Shown here one piece after another: positions 43,435-52,359 of a stretch of 64,000 nt of DNA (positions are counted from its first letter, which is position 1; every line of letters begins with the position of its first letter). Location: NCBI GenBank assembly GCA_964580675.1, contig CAZOLI010000004.1, positions 62,001-126,000 of the forward strand, read 5' to 3'. The notes below the pieces were generated by a model, which saw nothing but the letters and a program-made list of their open reading frames with translations, had not been told where the DNA came from and searched no databases. The position numbers were made by a program, and so were the translations under genes. The stretch is from CAZOLI01 sp964580675. GTDB taxonomy: Bacteria > Planctomycetota > MHYJ01 > CAYXQY01.

Positions 43435-44460
43435 ATGGACGAAGAAGAACCCCTAATAAAAGTTCGCAATCTGAAGAAACACTTTCCGTCGGGAAAGGGC
43501 ATCTTCACGGGCCCAACCGCCTGGGTGAAAGCTGTTGACGGGATCAGTTTTGACATCTATCCGGGTGAGACACTGGGGCTGGTTGGAGAGAGTGGTTGTG
43601 GAAAGACCACGGCGGGACGAACGATTATCCGTCTTCTCGAGCCAACCGGGGGCGAAGTATATTACAACGGACGGAACATCTTCGATCTGACGGGAAGTGA
43701 GATCCGGAAACTGCGCCGGGAAATGCAGGTGATATTTCAGGATCCGTACGGCTCCCTGAATCCGAGAATGACCGTGGAGAGCATCATCGGGGAAGGCATC
43801 GAAATTCATAATCTGATGACCGCGTCGGAACGCCGGGAGCGGGTCCGGGAACTGCTTGATCTTGTGGGGCTGAATCCTTCGCAGATCAATCGGTATCCCC
43901 ATGAATTCAGCGGTGGTCAACGTCAGCGAATCGGCATTGCTCGCGCACTCGCCCTCGATCCGGACTTCATCGTTTGTGACGAAGCGGTTTCCGCCCTGGA
44001 CGTTTCCATCCAGGCGCAGATTATTAATTTGCTTGAGGACCTGAAAGAGGAATTCGGCCTTTCCTACCTGTTTATCGCACACGACCTTTCCGTCGTGAAA
44101 CATATTAGTGATCGCATCGCCGTGATGTACCTCGGCAAACTGGTGGAGATTGCCGAAAGCGAAGAACTGTTTCAAAACCCTCTCCATCCGTACACGAAGG
44201 CACTAATCTCGGCCATACCGAAGGACAATCCGGACGAGGAAAAGGAACGTATCATTCTCGAGGGTGATGTGCCATCTCCCATCGATCCCCCGTCCGGCTG
44301 TTACTTTCACCCCCGCTGTCCGGAAGCCTACGAACCCTGTGATCAATACGAGCCGGAACTTATAGAGGTCGAACCCGATCACTTCGTGTCCTGTCACGAC
44401 ACGCACGAGGATTTTGGGATGAGCGTGCCCGTGAGTTCGGAGGAGACGGCCGTTCGTTAA
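43435..44460 (+). CDS. oppF: Peptide ABC transporter ATP-binding protein (OppF/DppF-type)
   Basis: Second ATPase, 341 residues. Walker A GESGCGKTTAGRTI, Q-loop IFQDPYGSLNPRMTV, signature FSGGQRQRIGIARALAL, Walker B FIVCDEAVSALDVSIQ, H-loop FIAHDLSVVKHIS. The C-terminal block PSGCYFHPRCPEAYEPC matches the same cysteine motif as in OppD. The gene lies 26 bases after oppD and completes the A-BCDF importer. Confidence 0.96.
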   Translation: MDEEEPLIKVRNLKKHFPSGKGIFTGPTAWVKAVDGISFDIYPGETLGLVGESGCGKTTAGRTIIRLLEPTGGEVYYNGRNIFDLTGSEIRKLRREMQVIFQDPYGSLNPRMTVESIIGEGIEIHNLMTASERRERVRELLDLVGLNPSQINRYPHEFSGGQRQRIGIARALALDPDFIVCDEAVSALDVSIQAQIINLLEDLKEEFGLSYLFIAHDLSVVKHISDRIAVMYLGKLVEIAESEELFQNPLHPYTKALISAIPKDNPDEEKERIILEGDVPSPIDPPSGCYFHPRCPEAYEPCDQYEPELIEVEPDHFVSCHDTHEDFGMSVPVSSEETAVR

Positions 44461-44541
44461 TCCTGTAAGATTGATCCGTTCAATATTCTCGGTCTTCCAG
44501 CGGTACAATTCCGCGTAGAACCCATTTCGCAAGGAGACATT

Positions 44542-44724
44542 ATGCGGTGTTTTGTTTGCGACAAAGAAGGTGCCGATCAGTGGTTGTCGGAGCTTGACAT
44601 AAGAGTATGCAGTGATCGCTGTATGAGAATATTGCTGGAGGAGTGGGTCAAAATGGAGGACCCGCTTGGTCGAGAAAAAAAGACGGAGGAAAAAGAAGCG
44701 GTCACCGAAGAACAACAGGAGTGA
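44542..44724 (+). CDS. Small four-cysteine zinc-ribbon protein
   Basis: 60 residues: MRCFVCDKEGADQWLSELD, then VCSDRCMRILLEEWV and a Lys/Glu-rich tail. CxxC and CxxxC pairs should bind one zinc. A textbook AAGGAG lies seven bases before the ATG, strong support for a real gene despite its size. Function unknown; it precedes another uncharacterised gene on the same strand. Confidence 0.7.
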   Translation: MRCFVCDKEGADQWLSELDIRVCSDRCMRILLEEWVKMEDPLGREKKTEEKEAVTEEQQE

Positions 44725-44795
44725 ACGCATTTCTCATTTGTCATCTTCGGACAGAGCAAACCGACGTTGACGTTTCGTTCCGGCAAGGGTCCGTG

Positions 44796-45323
44796 ATGTC
44801 CCGACATGAAGAACCCGCGGTGTACCTGCAGGAACAGGAGCCCGGAACAACTATTCTTGCCCGTTTTGCTTATCGGGAGGATCGTCCCGAACAGCAATGT
44901 TTGCTGACCCGATGTACGTCGGAGGCCCTTGATGAAATACCGGAAAATCCGTCGGTACGTATACGTGCGGGAGCCTTCGTTCGCGAGGGGGTTGGCTGTG
45001 TTCCTCTCTTAATTCGTATTGAAGCAGACGAGGAAGATCGGATTCTCGACGCATGGATCGACATTTGTGATGGATATCCCCGCCGAAAAAACCCCCTCCT
45101 GGACCTCCGGAAACAGGAAGTGATTCCCCTTCTTTTCATTCAGGACAACGAGGAGCCGGATCGTGTCGAGTTCGTCGTCAATTCCGTGGACTGGGATGAA
45201 ATCAAAGAGCAGATGCCCCAGCTCCAGTGGTCAACGGATGACTATCAGCGGGTTCGGAAGACGATAAAGGACGAGTACCCGACCATGTTTGCTCTCTGGC
45301 GGGCGTTAAAAAACCGGTCCTGA
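44796..45323 (+). CDS. Conserved-looking hypothetical protein
   Basis: 175 residues from the ATG at 44796, which has AAGGG six bases upstream; an earlier in-frame start at 44643 overlaps the zinc-ribbon gene and is rejected. The protein is acidic, soluble, without signal peptide: ILARFAYREDRPEQQCLLTR, RIRAGAFVREGVGCVPLLIRIE, FVVNSVDWDEIKEQMPQLQW. I do not recognise the family. Its C-terminus SLRAL-like region is helical (TIKDEYPTMFALWRALKNRS). It follows the zinc-ribbon gene closely. Confidence 0.72.
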   Translation: MSRHEEPAVYLQEQEPGTTILARFAYREDRPEQQCLLTRCTSEALDEIPENPSVRIRAGAFVREGVGCVPLLIRIEADEEDRILDAWIDICDGYPRRKNPLLDLRKQEVIPLLFIQDNEEPDRVEFVVNSVDWDEIKEQMPQLQWSTDDYQRVRKTIKDEYPTMFALWRALKNRS

Positions 45324-45479
45324 TCTCGGAACGTTGATCCTGAAGGCGATCAGGGATCCCCTGAAATTCCCTGTTCACACGAGGGTAGGGGATTATAAAG
45401 GATAGTCCTGATCCCCCTCCAGTCCGTTTTCTGGTCGGATAGGACGTCCGGGGCCGTAGCACTTGAATCCGGAGAATCA

Positions 45480-47024
45480 TTAACCGAGCAATTGCCGGTC
45501 AAGGCTCCGGTATTGAACGGCTTCAGTGATGTGATCCGGGACCACCTCCTGAGATTCGTCGATGTCGGCGATGGTACGGGCGAGTTTCAGGATGTTCATG
45601 TAAGCCCGCGCGGACAGACCGAGCTGATCGATCGCCTGTTTGAGTACCGCTTTTCCCTCCTCGTCCAGCCGGCAGGCCCGGCGGGTTTGTTTGTTCCCCA
45701 TATCCGAATTGGTGAGAATACTGTGGTTTTTGAACCGCTCCTTTTGCCATTTCCGCGCCCGAACGACCTGGTTTCGAAGTTCCTGAGAGGAGGCCCCGCC
45801 GGTGCCACTGGAAATGTCCTCGTACTGAACGGCCGGGACCTCCACGTGAATGTCCATCCGGTCCAGCAATGGCCCCGAGATTCGTGAACGGTACCGTTTG
45901 ATCTGATAGGGGGTACAGTTGCATTCTTTTCGAGGTTCGGTCTGAAAGCCACAGGGACATGGATTCATCGCCGCAACCAGCATTACATTGGCGGGAAAGG
46001 TGGCACTGCCGGCAGCCCGACCAATGGTCACCTCTCCTTCCTCAAGGGGCTGACGCAGGACTTCCAGAGTGTTCCGGTTAAATTCCGGAAGTTCATCAAG
46101 GAACAGAACCCCGTTGTGGGCCAGGCTAAGGGAACCGGGGGAGGGATGGGTACCACCGCCGGCGAGCCCCGCCGGACTGATGCTGTGGTGCGGTGCTTCG
46201 AACGGTCGCTCCGTGATAAGCGGTTGGTCCTCCGGAAGGTTTCCGGAAATGCTGTGGACGCGTGTTGTTTCGAGGGCTTCCTTCAGTGTGAGTTCCGGAA
46301 GAATGGTTGTGAGTCGACGGGAGACCATTGTCTTGCCCGATCCCGGGGGGCCGATCAGCAACACGTTGTGACCCCCTGCGGCCGCAATTGTCAGGGCACG
46401 TTTTACGTGTTCCTGACCCTTGACCTCGGAGAAATCAAGTTCCTTTTCGTTTCCGTTTCGTGAAAAAACCGTTTCGATGTCGATGTGAACCGGCGAGATA
46501 CTGTACTCGCCGTTCAGGAATCCGACCGCCTCCTTGAGGTCCCGGACCGGTATGACGTCGAGACCGTCAATGACGCCCGCCTCCGGGGCGTTTTCGTCCG
46601 GAACAATGAACCCCCGGAACGATTCTTCGTTTACCCGGATGGCCTGGGAGATGACCCCTTCGACCGGACGAACCCGTCCGTCAAGAGCAAGTTCACCGAC
46701 AATGGCATAATCCCGAAGGAACTCTTCCTCCACGTGATCTCCGGCGGCCAGAATGCCAAGTGCCACCGGCAGATCGTAAAAGCATCCTTCTTTTGGTAGG
46801 TCGGCCGGTGCGAGGTTCACCGTGATATGGGAGTTAAACGGGAAGTCGTATCCGCTGTTCTTAATGGCGGATCGCACCCGTTTTTTGCTTTCCCGGACGG
46901 CCGTATCGGGCAGGCCAACAATCGAGAACGACGGCGTCGTTCCCGCCGGTGTCAGATCAATTTCCACTTCAACAGGTCGCGCGTTTATGCCGGTAATGGC
47001 GGCACTGATAAGTTTTGCAGGCAT
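45480..47024 (-). CDS. yifB: YifB/ComM-family Mg-chelatase-like AAA ATPase
   Basis: 514 residues from the ATG at 47024 that gives the conserved N-terminus MPAKLISAAITGINARPVEV. An N-terminal Lon-like domain (FSIVGLPDTAVRESKKRVRS, NLAPADLPKEGCFYDLPVAL) precedes a AAA+ domain: Walker A GPPGSGKTMVSRRL, LPEFNRNTLEVLRQPLEEG, then CPCGFQTEPRKECNCTPYQ and LLDRMDIHVEVPA, and the C-terminal ARTIADIDES. ComM homologs are helicases that promote branch migration in natural transformation. This one is full length and complete. Confidence 0.96.
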   Translation of the reverse strand: MPAKLISAAITGINARPVEVEIDLTPAGTTPSFSIVGLPDTAVRESKKRVRSAIKNSGYDFPFNSHITVNLAPADLPKEGCFYDLPVALGILAAGDHVEEEFLRDYAIVGELALDGRVRPVEGVISQAIRVNEESFRGFIVPDENAPEAGVIDGLDVIPVRDLKEAVGFLNGEYSISPVHIDIETVFSRNGNEKELDFSEVKGQEHVKRALTIAAAGGHNVLLIGPPGSGKTMVSRRLTTILPELTLKEALETTRVHSISGNLPEDQPLITERPFEAPHHSISPAGLAGGGTHPSPGSLSLAHNGVLFLDELPEFNRNTLEVLRQPLEEGEVTIGRAAGSATFPANVMLVAAMNPCPCGFQTEPRKECNCTPYQIKRYRSRISGPLLDRMDIHVEVPAVQYEDISSGTGGASSQELRNQVVRARKWQKERFKNHSILTNSDMGNKQTRRACRLDEEGKAVLKQAIDQLGLSARAYMNILKLARTIADIDESQEVVPDHITEAVQYRSLDRQLLG

Positions 47025-47168
47025 AAGAGATTTGTGTTCGGTATAGGTTTCCCGACGGTCGGGGTATCCAGGCGAATTCAGCACGTTACGGTGTGGTGAA
47101 TAAGTGGGGACCGTAGGGAGGGGAGGGGGAAATCGTAACGGCGGGAACGCCCGCCGAATCCGATCGTT

Positions 47169-47711
47169 TTATGTTTCCTCGTCCTTCAGGTCGTCGAAGT
47201 TTTGACCTTCTTCAATTCCGAAAAACTCCATCCAGGCGTCGACGTTGCTTACCGGTTTCTGTCCGTATTTTTCCGGAGGTTCCCCGGGATGTTTTTTCGT
47301 GATTTCATCCTGCAGTGAGTTGTTAATTCGATTCAGGTAACTTTCGCCGTCCTCCACCGTCGCCCCGAGATCTTCGACCTCGTCGGCAAGCTGCCGATCC
47401 CGGGTCACCACCGTTATGGAACCGCGGTTGGACTCCCGTTCGACCAGCTCCACAATGATGTCGTCCGCTTCCTCTTCGTCATTGCCAAACAAAACCGTCA
47501 GGTAGTCACTTTTCTTTTTTCGGCCGAACCAGGGTTTAGGTTTCTGCGGACCGTCAAAAGCGATGTAGGTGGGGCGACTGAACTGGTCCGAGTAATTCTG
47601 GACTTTCGACACGAACTCCTTTCGTTCACTGCGCAGTTGAGCCGCGTCCAGCTCGGGATTGTCGTGCCCGATCATTTCGAAAATCACGTTGTATCCGTCA
47701 ATGATATCCAT
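47169..47711 (-). CDS. YacP/Rae1-like NYN-domain ribonuclease
   Basis: 180 residues starting MDIIDGYNVIFEMIGH, the NYN (PIN-like) signature, followed by YSDQFSRPTYIAFDGPQ, FGNDEEEADDIIVELVE and ITVVTRDRQLADEVEDLGA. Acidic residues in IIDGYN, EADD and TRDR make the expected metal site. B. subtilis YacP (Rae1) is a ribosome-associated endoribonuclease; that role is inferred by family only. The C-terminal ~50 residues are an extra region with no clear domain. Confidence 0.88.
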   Translation of the reverse strand: MDIIDGYNVIFEMIGHDNPELDAAQLRSERKEFVSKVQNYSDQFSRPTYIAFDGPQKPKPWFGRKKKSDYLTVLFGNDEEEADDIIVELVERESNRGSITVVTRDRQLADEVEDLGATVEDGESYLNRINNSLQDEITKKHPGEPPEKYGQKPVSNVDAWMEFFGIEEGQNFDDLKDEET

Positions 47712-47830
47712 GACGTGATTACTGTAGTGGAAGTTTGAATTTGTTTCCAGTCCCGACGTATTCCGTAAAGAGCCTGTTTCGTTTATCGATGCAGGAATTT
47801 CGGGAAGCGCGCCTGCTGACGGTTGCTGAT

Positions 47831-48862
47831 TTACCGGTCGTCCGGCCTTGGCTGAAACCGAAATTTCACCCGGACGGTCATGGCCTTTTTGTCTGTGGGA
47901 CCGAGCGGGGGTTTCTGGAATGATCCCGCTTTCTGAATGGTGTTGCGAGCGGCCTGATTCAACTCAGGATGACGGGATCGTCGGACCATCCGATCCATTT
48001 TGATGGTTCCGTCCCGGAGGACACGGATCTGTACGATAACCGTGTCTTTCAGCTGCTGAAAACGAACCACGCGGGGCATGGAGAAATACTCACCCAGGTG
48101 AAGACTGAGTTTCGTGAAGTAACTCTGTTGCGTTTTTCCTTTTTCTCCCTCGTCCCGTGCCTTTTTCCGGGTGGACAGCGGGGAGTCCTCGGCTTTTTTC
48201 TTTAACTCCTCCTCCACCTCCCGGAGGTGTTTTTCCCATCGGGACAGTTTTTCCTGCTCTCGGTCACTGCCGTTTCCTTTCTCCTCTTCTTTTTCGTTCC
48301 GGGATTCGGGGGCAAGGTCAATTGGTTTGTCCTCTTCGTTCTCCGGCGGTTCCGGTCGGTGTTTCGATGGTGAGGTTGAGTCCGCATTGTCCCGGGCGGA
48401 GCCGGGGTCCGGTTTGTTGTTGGCCGCCTGTATTTGGGTTTGGGTATTATTCTTCTCGTTCTGTTTTTCGGCATTTTTGCTGTTTTTCGATGGCGATTCT
48501 ATCGCGGCCGTGTTTTCTGAATCATTTTTTGTTTCCTCCTCTCCGGTCGGGTCAGGGGTTCCGGGCGTGTTCCGGTCGTCCGGGCCGGAGGCGTCGGCGT
48601 TGTTCTTCATGACCCTCTTCAGGAAGGCCATTTCCTTTTTTTTCTGAATGTTTTTTGGTTCCGGGGCCGACGCATTGGTTGGGATGAACAGAAGCAGGAT
48701 CAGGAGGTGAATGAAACACGCCATGGGCACCGCGGCGTAGCCGTTTTCAAAAAGGCCGAGGACACGTTTCTGGAATCGGTTTAACAGCGTGCCGACGCTG
48801 AAGTTCCTCCCGGGTTTTCGGTACGCCGGTTTCCGGTTCCTGGGAGGCTTTTGTTTGTTCAT
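47831..48862 (-). CDS. TonB/TolA-like energy transducer
   Basis: 343 residues. A basic N-terminus and one membrane helix (AVPMACFIHLLILLLFIPT) are followed by ~170 residues rich in Glu, Asn, Pro and Lys, spanning the periplasm, then a coiled-coil stretch (REQEKLSRWEKHLREVEEEL), and a compact C-terminal domain with VIVQIRVLRDGTIKMDRMVR and LNQAARNTIQKAGSFQKPP. The last pattern (R-DG-I, A-AI-A-PF-P) is that of the TonB/TolA C-terminus, which contacts outer-membrane partners. Its ATG overlaps the pyrC stop (ATGA), so it is coupled to pyrC translation; the link is probably organisational. No exbB/exbD here. Confidence 0.8.
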   Translation of the reverse strand: MNKQKPPRNRKPAYRKPGRNFSVGTLLNRFQKRVLGLFENGYAAVPMACFIHLLILLLFIPTNASAPEPKNIQKKKEMAFLKRVMKNNADASGPDDRNTPGTPDPTGEEETKNDSENTAAIESPSKNSKNAEKQNEKNNTQTQIQAANNKPDPGSARDNADSTSPSKHRPEPPENEEDKPIDLAPESRNEKEEEKGNGSDREQEKLSRWEKHLREVEEELKKKAEDSPLSTRKKARDEGEKGKTQQSYFTKLSLHLGEYFSMPRVVRFQQLKDTVIVQIRVLRDGTIKMDRMVRRSRHPELNQAARNTIQKAGSFQKPPLGPTDKKAMTVRVKFRFQPRPDDR

Positions 48863-50187
48863 GGGATTGAGGGGGCCGGTTCCGGCTCCGTCTCCGCGAG
48901 TTCACCGTTCTGAAGCACATGACGTCCGTCCACGAACACGTCGGTGACCGCGCCGCGAACCGACCAGCCGGCAAACGGACAGTTCCGGCTCTTGCTCCGG
49001 AACTGTTCCGGATCGATTTCCCATTCCCGGTCCGGATCAAGGACGGTCACGTCCGCGTCCGCACCGGGTTCAAGGGTGCCTTTGGGAAGGTTCAGAATCC
49101 GGGCCGGCTTTGTCGCCAGAACCTCCACCGTCTCCGGCCAGGACAGGAGGTCCGGTTCAATCAACTCCCGGACCACAACCGGAAGGGCCGTCTCCAGCCC
49201 GATCACCCCGAACGGCGCCGTGGAAAAATCCCGATCCTTCTCCTCACGGGTATGAGGGGCGTGATCCGTGGCTACGGCGTCGATGGTCCCGTCGGCAAGG
49301 CCTTCCTTAAGGGCTTCCACGTCCTCCTCCGTCCGCAGGGGTGGTTTCATCTTGTACACGGAGTCAAAACTTTTTACGCGCTCTTCCGTCAGGCAGAGGT
49401 GGTGCGGCGTTACTTCCGCGGTCACGTGGATGCCCTGCTCCCGGGCATTCCGGATGCTCTCAACCGCACCGGCGGTGGATACGTGGGCGATGTGGACGTG
49501 GCCACCGGTCATTTCCGCAAGCGTGATGTCCCGGCGGACCATGACTTCCTCCGAAACGGCCGGGATCCCGGGAAGCCCGAGGTGAGTGGACGTCGTTCCT
49601 TCGTTCATCACCCCACCACTGGAAAGGGAAAGTTCTTCGGCGTGGTTGATAATCGGGGCATCGAACATCCGTGAATAGGTGAGAGCCTGCCGCATAATGT
49701 TGTCGTTCTCCACGGGCCGGCCGTCGTCCGAGAAGGCAACGGCACCACCTCCGACCAGCTGGCCGAATTCCGCAAGCTGTTCGCCCTCGCGTCCCACGGT
49801 AACGGCCCCGATCGGATACACGTTCGCCAGCTTTCGACGTTTGGCCTGCAGGATGATGTATTCTGCACTGGCTTCGTTGTCAATGGGGGGATCGGTGTTG
49901 GGCATGGCGGCAATGGAGGTAAATCCGCCCGCTATGGCCGCTGCGGCCCCGCTGGCTATATCCTCCTTGTCTTCGTATCCCGGCTCCCGAAGATGGGTGT
50001 GCATGTCCACAAATCCCGGTGTTACGATCGAACCGGAGGCGTCCAACACACGATCCGCGTTGTCCTCCGGTAGGTTCTCTTCACCGGACTCCCGGATGAC
50101 ACCGTCCTCGATGTACAGGTCCCCGGTCTGATCCAGGTCCCGGGACGGGTCAATGATTCGTCCATTTTTGATGAGCGTCGATGTCAT
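48859..50187 (-). CDS. pyrC: Dihydroorotase (type I)
   Basis: Third step of pyrimidine synthesis: reversible cyclisation of carbamoyl aspartate to dihydroorotate. 442 residues from the ATG at 50187 (a longer frame from 50256 adds an implausible N-terminus). Metal-site motifs: VDMHTHLREPGYEDKEDIAS, GGFTSIAAMPNTDPPIDNE, NHAEE, VHIAHVSTAGAV, and VATDHAPHTREEK. They belong to the type I (longer) enzymes. Overlaps the TonB-like gene by four bases. No other pyr gene is adjacent. Confidence 0.95.
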   Translation of the reverse strand: MTSTLIKNGRIIDPSRDLDQTGDLYIEDGVIRESGEENLPEDNADRVLDASGSIVTPGFVDMHTHLREPGYEDKEDIASGAAAAIAGGFTSIAAMPNTDPPIDNEASAEYIILQAKRRKLANVYPIGAVTVGREGEQLAEFGQLVGGGAVAFSDDGRPVENDNIMRQALTYSRMFDAPIINHAEELSLSSGGVMNEGTTSTHLGLPGIPAVSEEVMVRRDITLAEMTGGHVHIAHVSTAGAVESIRNAREQGIHVTAEVTPHHLCLTEERVKSFDSVYKMKPPLRTEEDVEALKEGLADGTIDAVATDHAPHTREEKDRDFSTAPFGVIGLETALPVVVRELIEPDLLSWPETVEVLATKPARILNLPKGTLEPGADADVTVLDPDREWEIDPEQFRSKSRNCPFAGWSVRGAVTDVFVDGRHVLQNGELAETEPEPAPSIP

Positions 50188-50384
50188 GTGGAATTTCCGT
50201 ATGCGACGATAAAAAAACATTGTTTGCCGACCTTCCCCGTGTTTTTTAATGTACATATTTTGTAATAGAATTATCTTCGGAGTTCAAAAAACAACCGGGA
50301 AACATCGAGCCATTTTTGGTCTGCTGCCGGATCGGCAGTTGTGAACAAACTGTTTACACGCATCTGATTGCAAAGGCTCAGTTT

Positions 50385-52118
50385 ATGGAAGAAACGGACA
50401 AAGACCGGGTATCGGATGTTCTTGAGGAAATCGGGAAAATGCTGGCTCTGAAGGATGAGAATCCCTTCAAGATCCGGGCGTACGAGGATGCGGCTCGCAC
50501 CATCTCCTCCCTTACGGAAGACCTCGGGGCACTTGTGGAGGAGGAACGACTGAGCGACCTGGAGGGCATTGGCGAGGGCCTCTCCGAAAAGATTTCGGAG
50601 CTGGTCCGAACCGGACGCATGACGTATTACGAGGATTTGCGGGAGGAGATCCCGGAAGGATTGCTCACGATCATGGACATCGAGGGGCTCGGGCCGAAAA
50701 AAGCAAAAGCACTCTGGGACGAACTTCACATCACCACGCTCGACGAACTGGCGGAAGCCGTTGAGAACGAAGAGGTCCGGGAGCTCGACGGGTTTGGCGC
50801 AAAAACCGAAGAGAACATCGAGAAGGGCATACGCAATTTGCGAAAATACAGGGCGCGCCACCGGGTTCACGAAGCCCATCGTGCCGCCGAGCCCTTCCTG
50901 GCGGAAATTCAGAATCACGATCACGTGAACCGGGCCCGGCTGGCCGGCAGTCTTCGCCGTCACTGTGAGACCATCGGCGATGTGGATATCCTCGCCAGCG
51001 TGGACGAGGGCGACCGGAAGGACGTTGTGGAGACGTTTACGGAACTGGATCGCGTTGAAGATGTGCTGGGAAGCGGGGAGACAAAATCCAGTGTGCGAAC
51101 AAGAGACGGAATACAGGTGGACCTGCGGCTTGTAAACGACGATCAGTTTCCGTTTGCCCTTCACTACTTTACGGGATCCAAGGAGCACAACGTCACCATG
51201 CGGTCCATCGCCCAGTCCAGGAGCCTCAAATTGAACGAATACGGACTGTTTCACGAGGAGAACGGAGAGGAGCGCATCGACTGTGAAAACGAAGAGGAGG
51301 TATTTGAAGAACTGGGCATGTCGTACATTCCGCCGGAGTTGCGGGAGGACATGGGAGAGGTGGAACAGGCACAGGACGGCAGTCTTCCGGAACTCGTGGA
51401 GGAAGAGGACGTCCGCGGGGTATTTCACGTCCACACCACGTGGAGTGACGGCAAAGAGGGGTTGGAAGAGATGGTGCTGGAGGCGAAGGATCTCGGGTAC
51501 GAATACATCGGCATCAGTGACCACAGCGAATCCGCACAGTACGCCGGCGGGTTAACGGCCGAAGAAGTGGAGGAGCAGTGGGAGGAGATTGAACAGGTTC
51601 GGGAGAAGGTGTCCGGGATTCGAATTTTTCGCGGCATCGAAAGCGACATCCGGACCGATGGCTCCCTGGATTACAGTGACGAACTCCTGTCCGGTTTCGA
51701 TTTCGTCGTCTCCTCCATTCACCAGAATTTCGGGCTCTCCGAAGAAGATCAAACCGAGCGAATTATTACCGCTCTTCAGAATGAGCACACCACGTTCCTC
51801 GGTCATCCGACCGGTCGACTGCTGCTGTCAAGGGAGGAATACGACCTGGACATGAACCGGGTAATCGAGGCGGCGGCGGAGACGGACACCATCATTGAGA
51901 TCAACGCGAACCCCGAGCGCCTCGACATGGACTGGCGGTTTGGGCCCCTGGCCCGTGAGCTCGAGGTTCGAACAGCCATTAATCCGGACGCGCATTCCTT
52001 CGTGGGACTTCGAAACGTGCGCTGGGGCGTGGGCATCGCGCGGAAAGCCTGGTTTCGTCCGGAGGACGTGGTGAACACCCGAAGCGCCGACGAAGTGGAA
52101 GAGATGCTTTCCGGTTAA
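50385..52118 (+). CDS. polX: DNA polymerase/3'-5' exonuclease PolX
   Basis: Family X polymerase with a C-terminal PHP domain used in base-excision type repair. 577 residues from the ATG at 50385, the usual length. The N-terminal 8-kDa domain and helix-hairpin-helix motifs (LSDLEGIGEGLSEKISELV and IEGLGPKKAKALWDEL) come first. The nucleotidyl-transferase site is RLAGSLRRHCETIGDVDILA with the two Asp residues, and KEHNVTMRSIAQ follows. The PHP domain begins GVFHVHTTWSDGKEGLEEM and has ISDHSESAQYAGGL, GIESDIRTDGSLDYSDELL and FLGHPTGRLL. All catalytic acidic and His residues look intact. Confidence 0.95.
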   Translation: MEETDKDRVSDVLEEIGKMLALKDENPFKIRAYEDAARTISSLTEDLGALVEEERLSDLEGIGEGLSEKISELVRTGRMTYYEDLREEIPEGLLTIMDIEGLGPKKAKALWDELHITTLDELAEAVENEEVRELDGFGAKTEENIEKGIRNLRKYRARHRVHEAHRAAEPFLAEIQNHDHVNRARLAGSLRRHCETIGDVDILASVDEGDRKDVVETFTELDRVEDVLGSGETKSSVRTRDGIQVDLRLVNDDQFPFALHYFTGSKEHNVTMRSIAQSRSLKLNEYGLFHEENGEERIDCENEEEVFEELGMSYIPPELREDMGEVEQAQDGSLPELVEEEDVRGVFHVHTTWSDGKEGLEEMVLEAKDLGYEYIGISDHSESAQYAGGLTAEEVEEQWEEIEQVREKVSGIRIFRGIESDIRTDGSLDYSDELLSGFDFVVSSIHQNFGLSEEDQTERIITALQNEHTTFLGHPTGRLLLSREEYDLDMNRVIEAAAETDTIIEINANPERLDMDWRFGPLARELEVRTAINPDAHSFVGLRNVRWGVGIARKAWFRPEDVVNTRSADEVEEMLSG

Positions 52119-52359
52119 CCGACCCGGTTGTCGCCGATTGCCGGGGAGGCAAAACGGGCCTTTTTTCTCTTGTGTTGCATAATACAGAGAATATCTGGTG
52201 CACTGTTGTATATGGCGAAAAAATGACTCGTAATTTTCAATATGTAAAATTATATTGCTCCTTCTTTGTATAATTAATATGGAATTCTTCTTGCGCTTTG
52301 TAGGCGTGGGGGATTGGTTTCGTTTTGTATAGATTCAACATCAACATCGGGGACGATAT

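Noticed and set aside
45324..45479. GATCAGG/CCTGATC inverted repeat between converging genes
   Set aside because: The arms are ~60 bases apart without a T-run and probably arise by chance.
50271..51524. A 417-residue minus-strand frame opposite polX
   Set aside because: PolX is certain; the frame lacks any recognisable domain or ribosome site.
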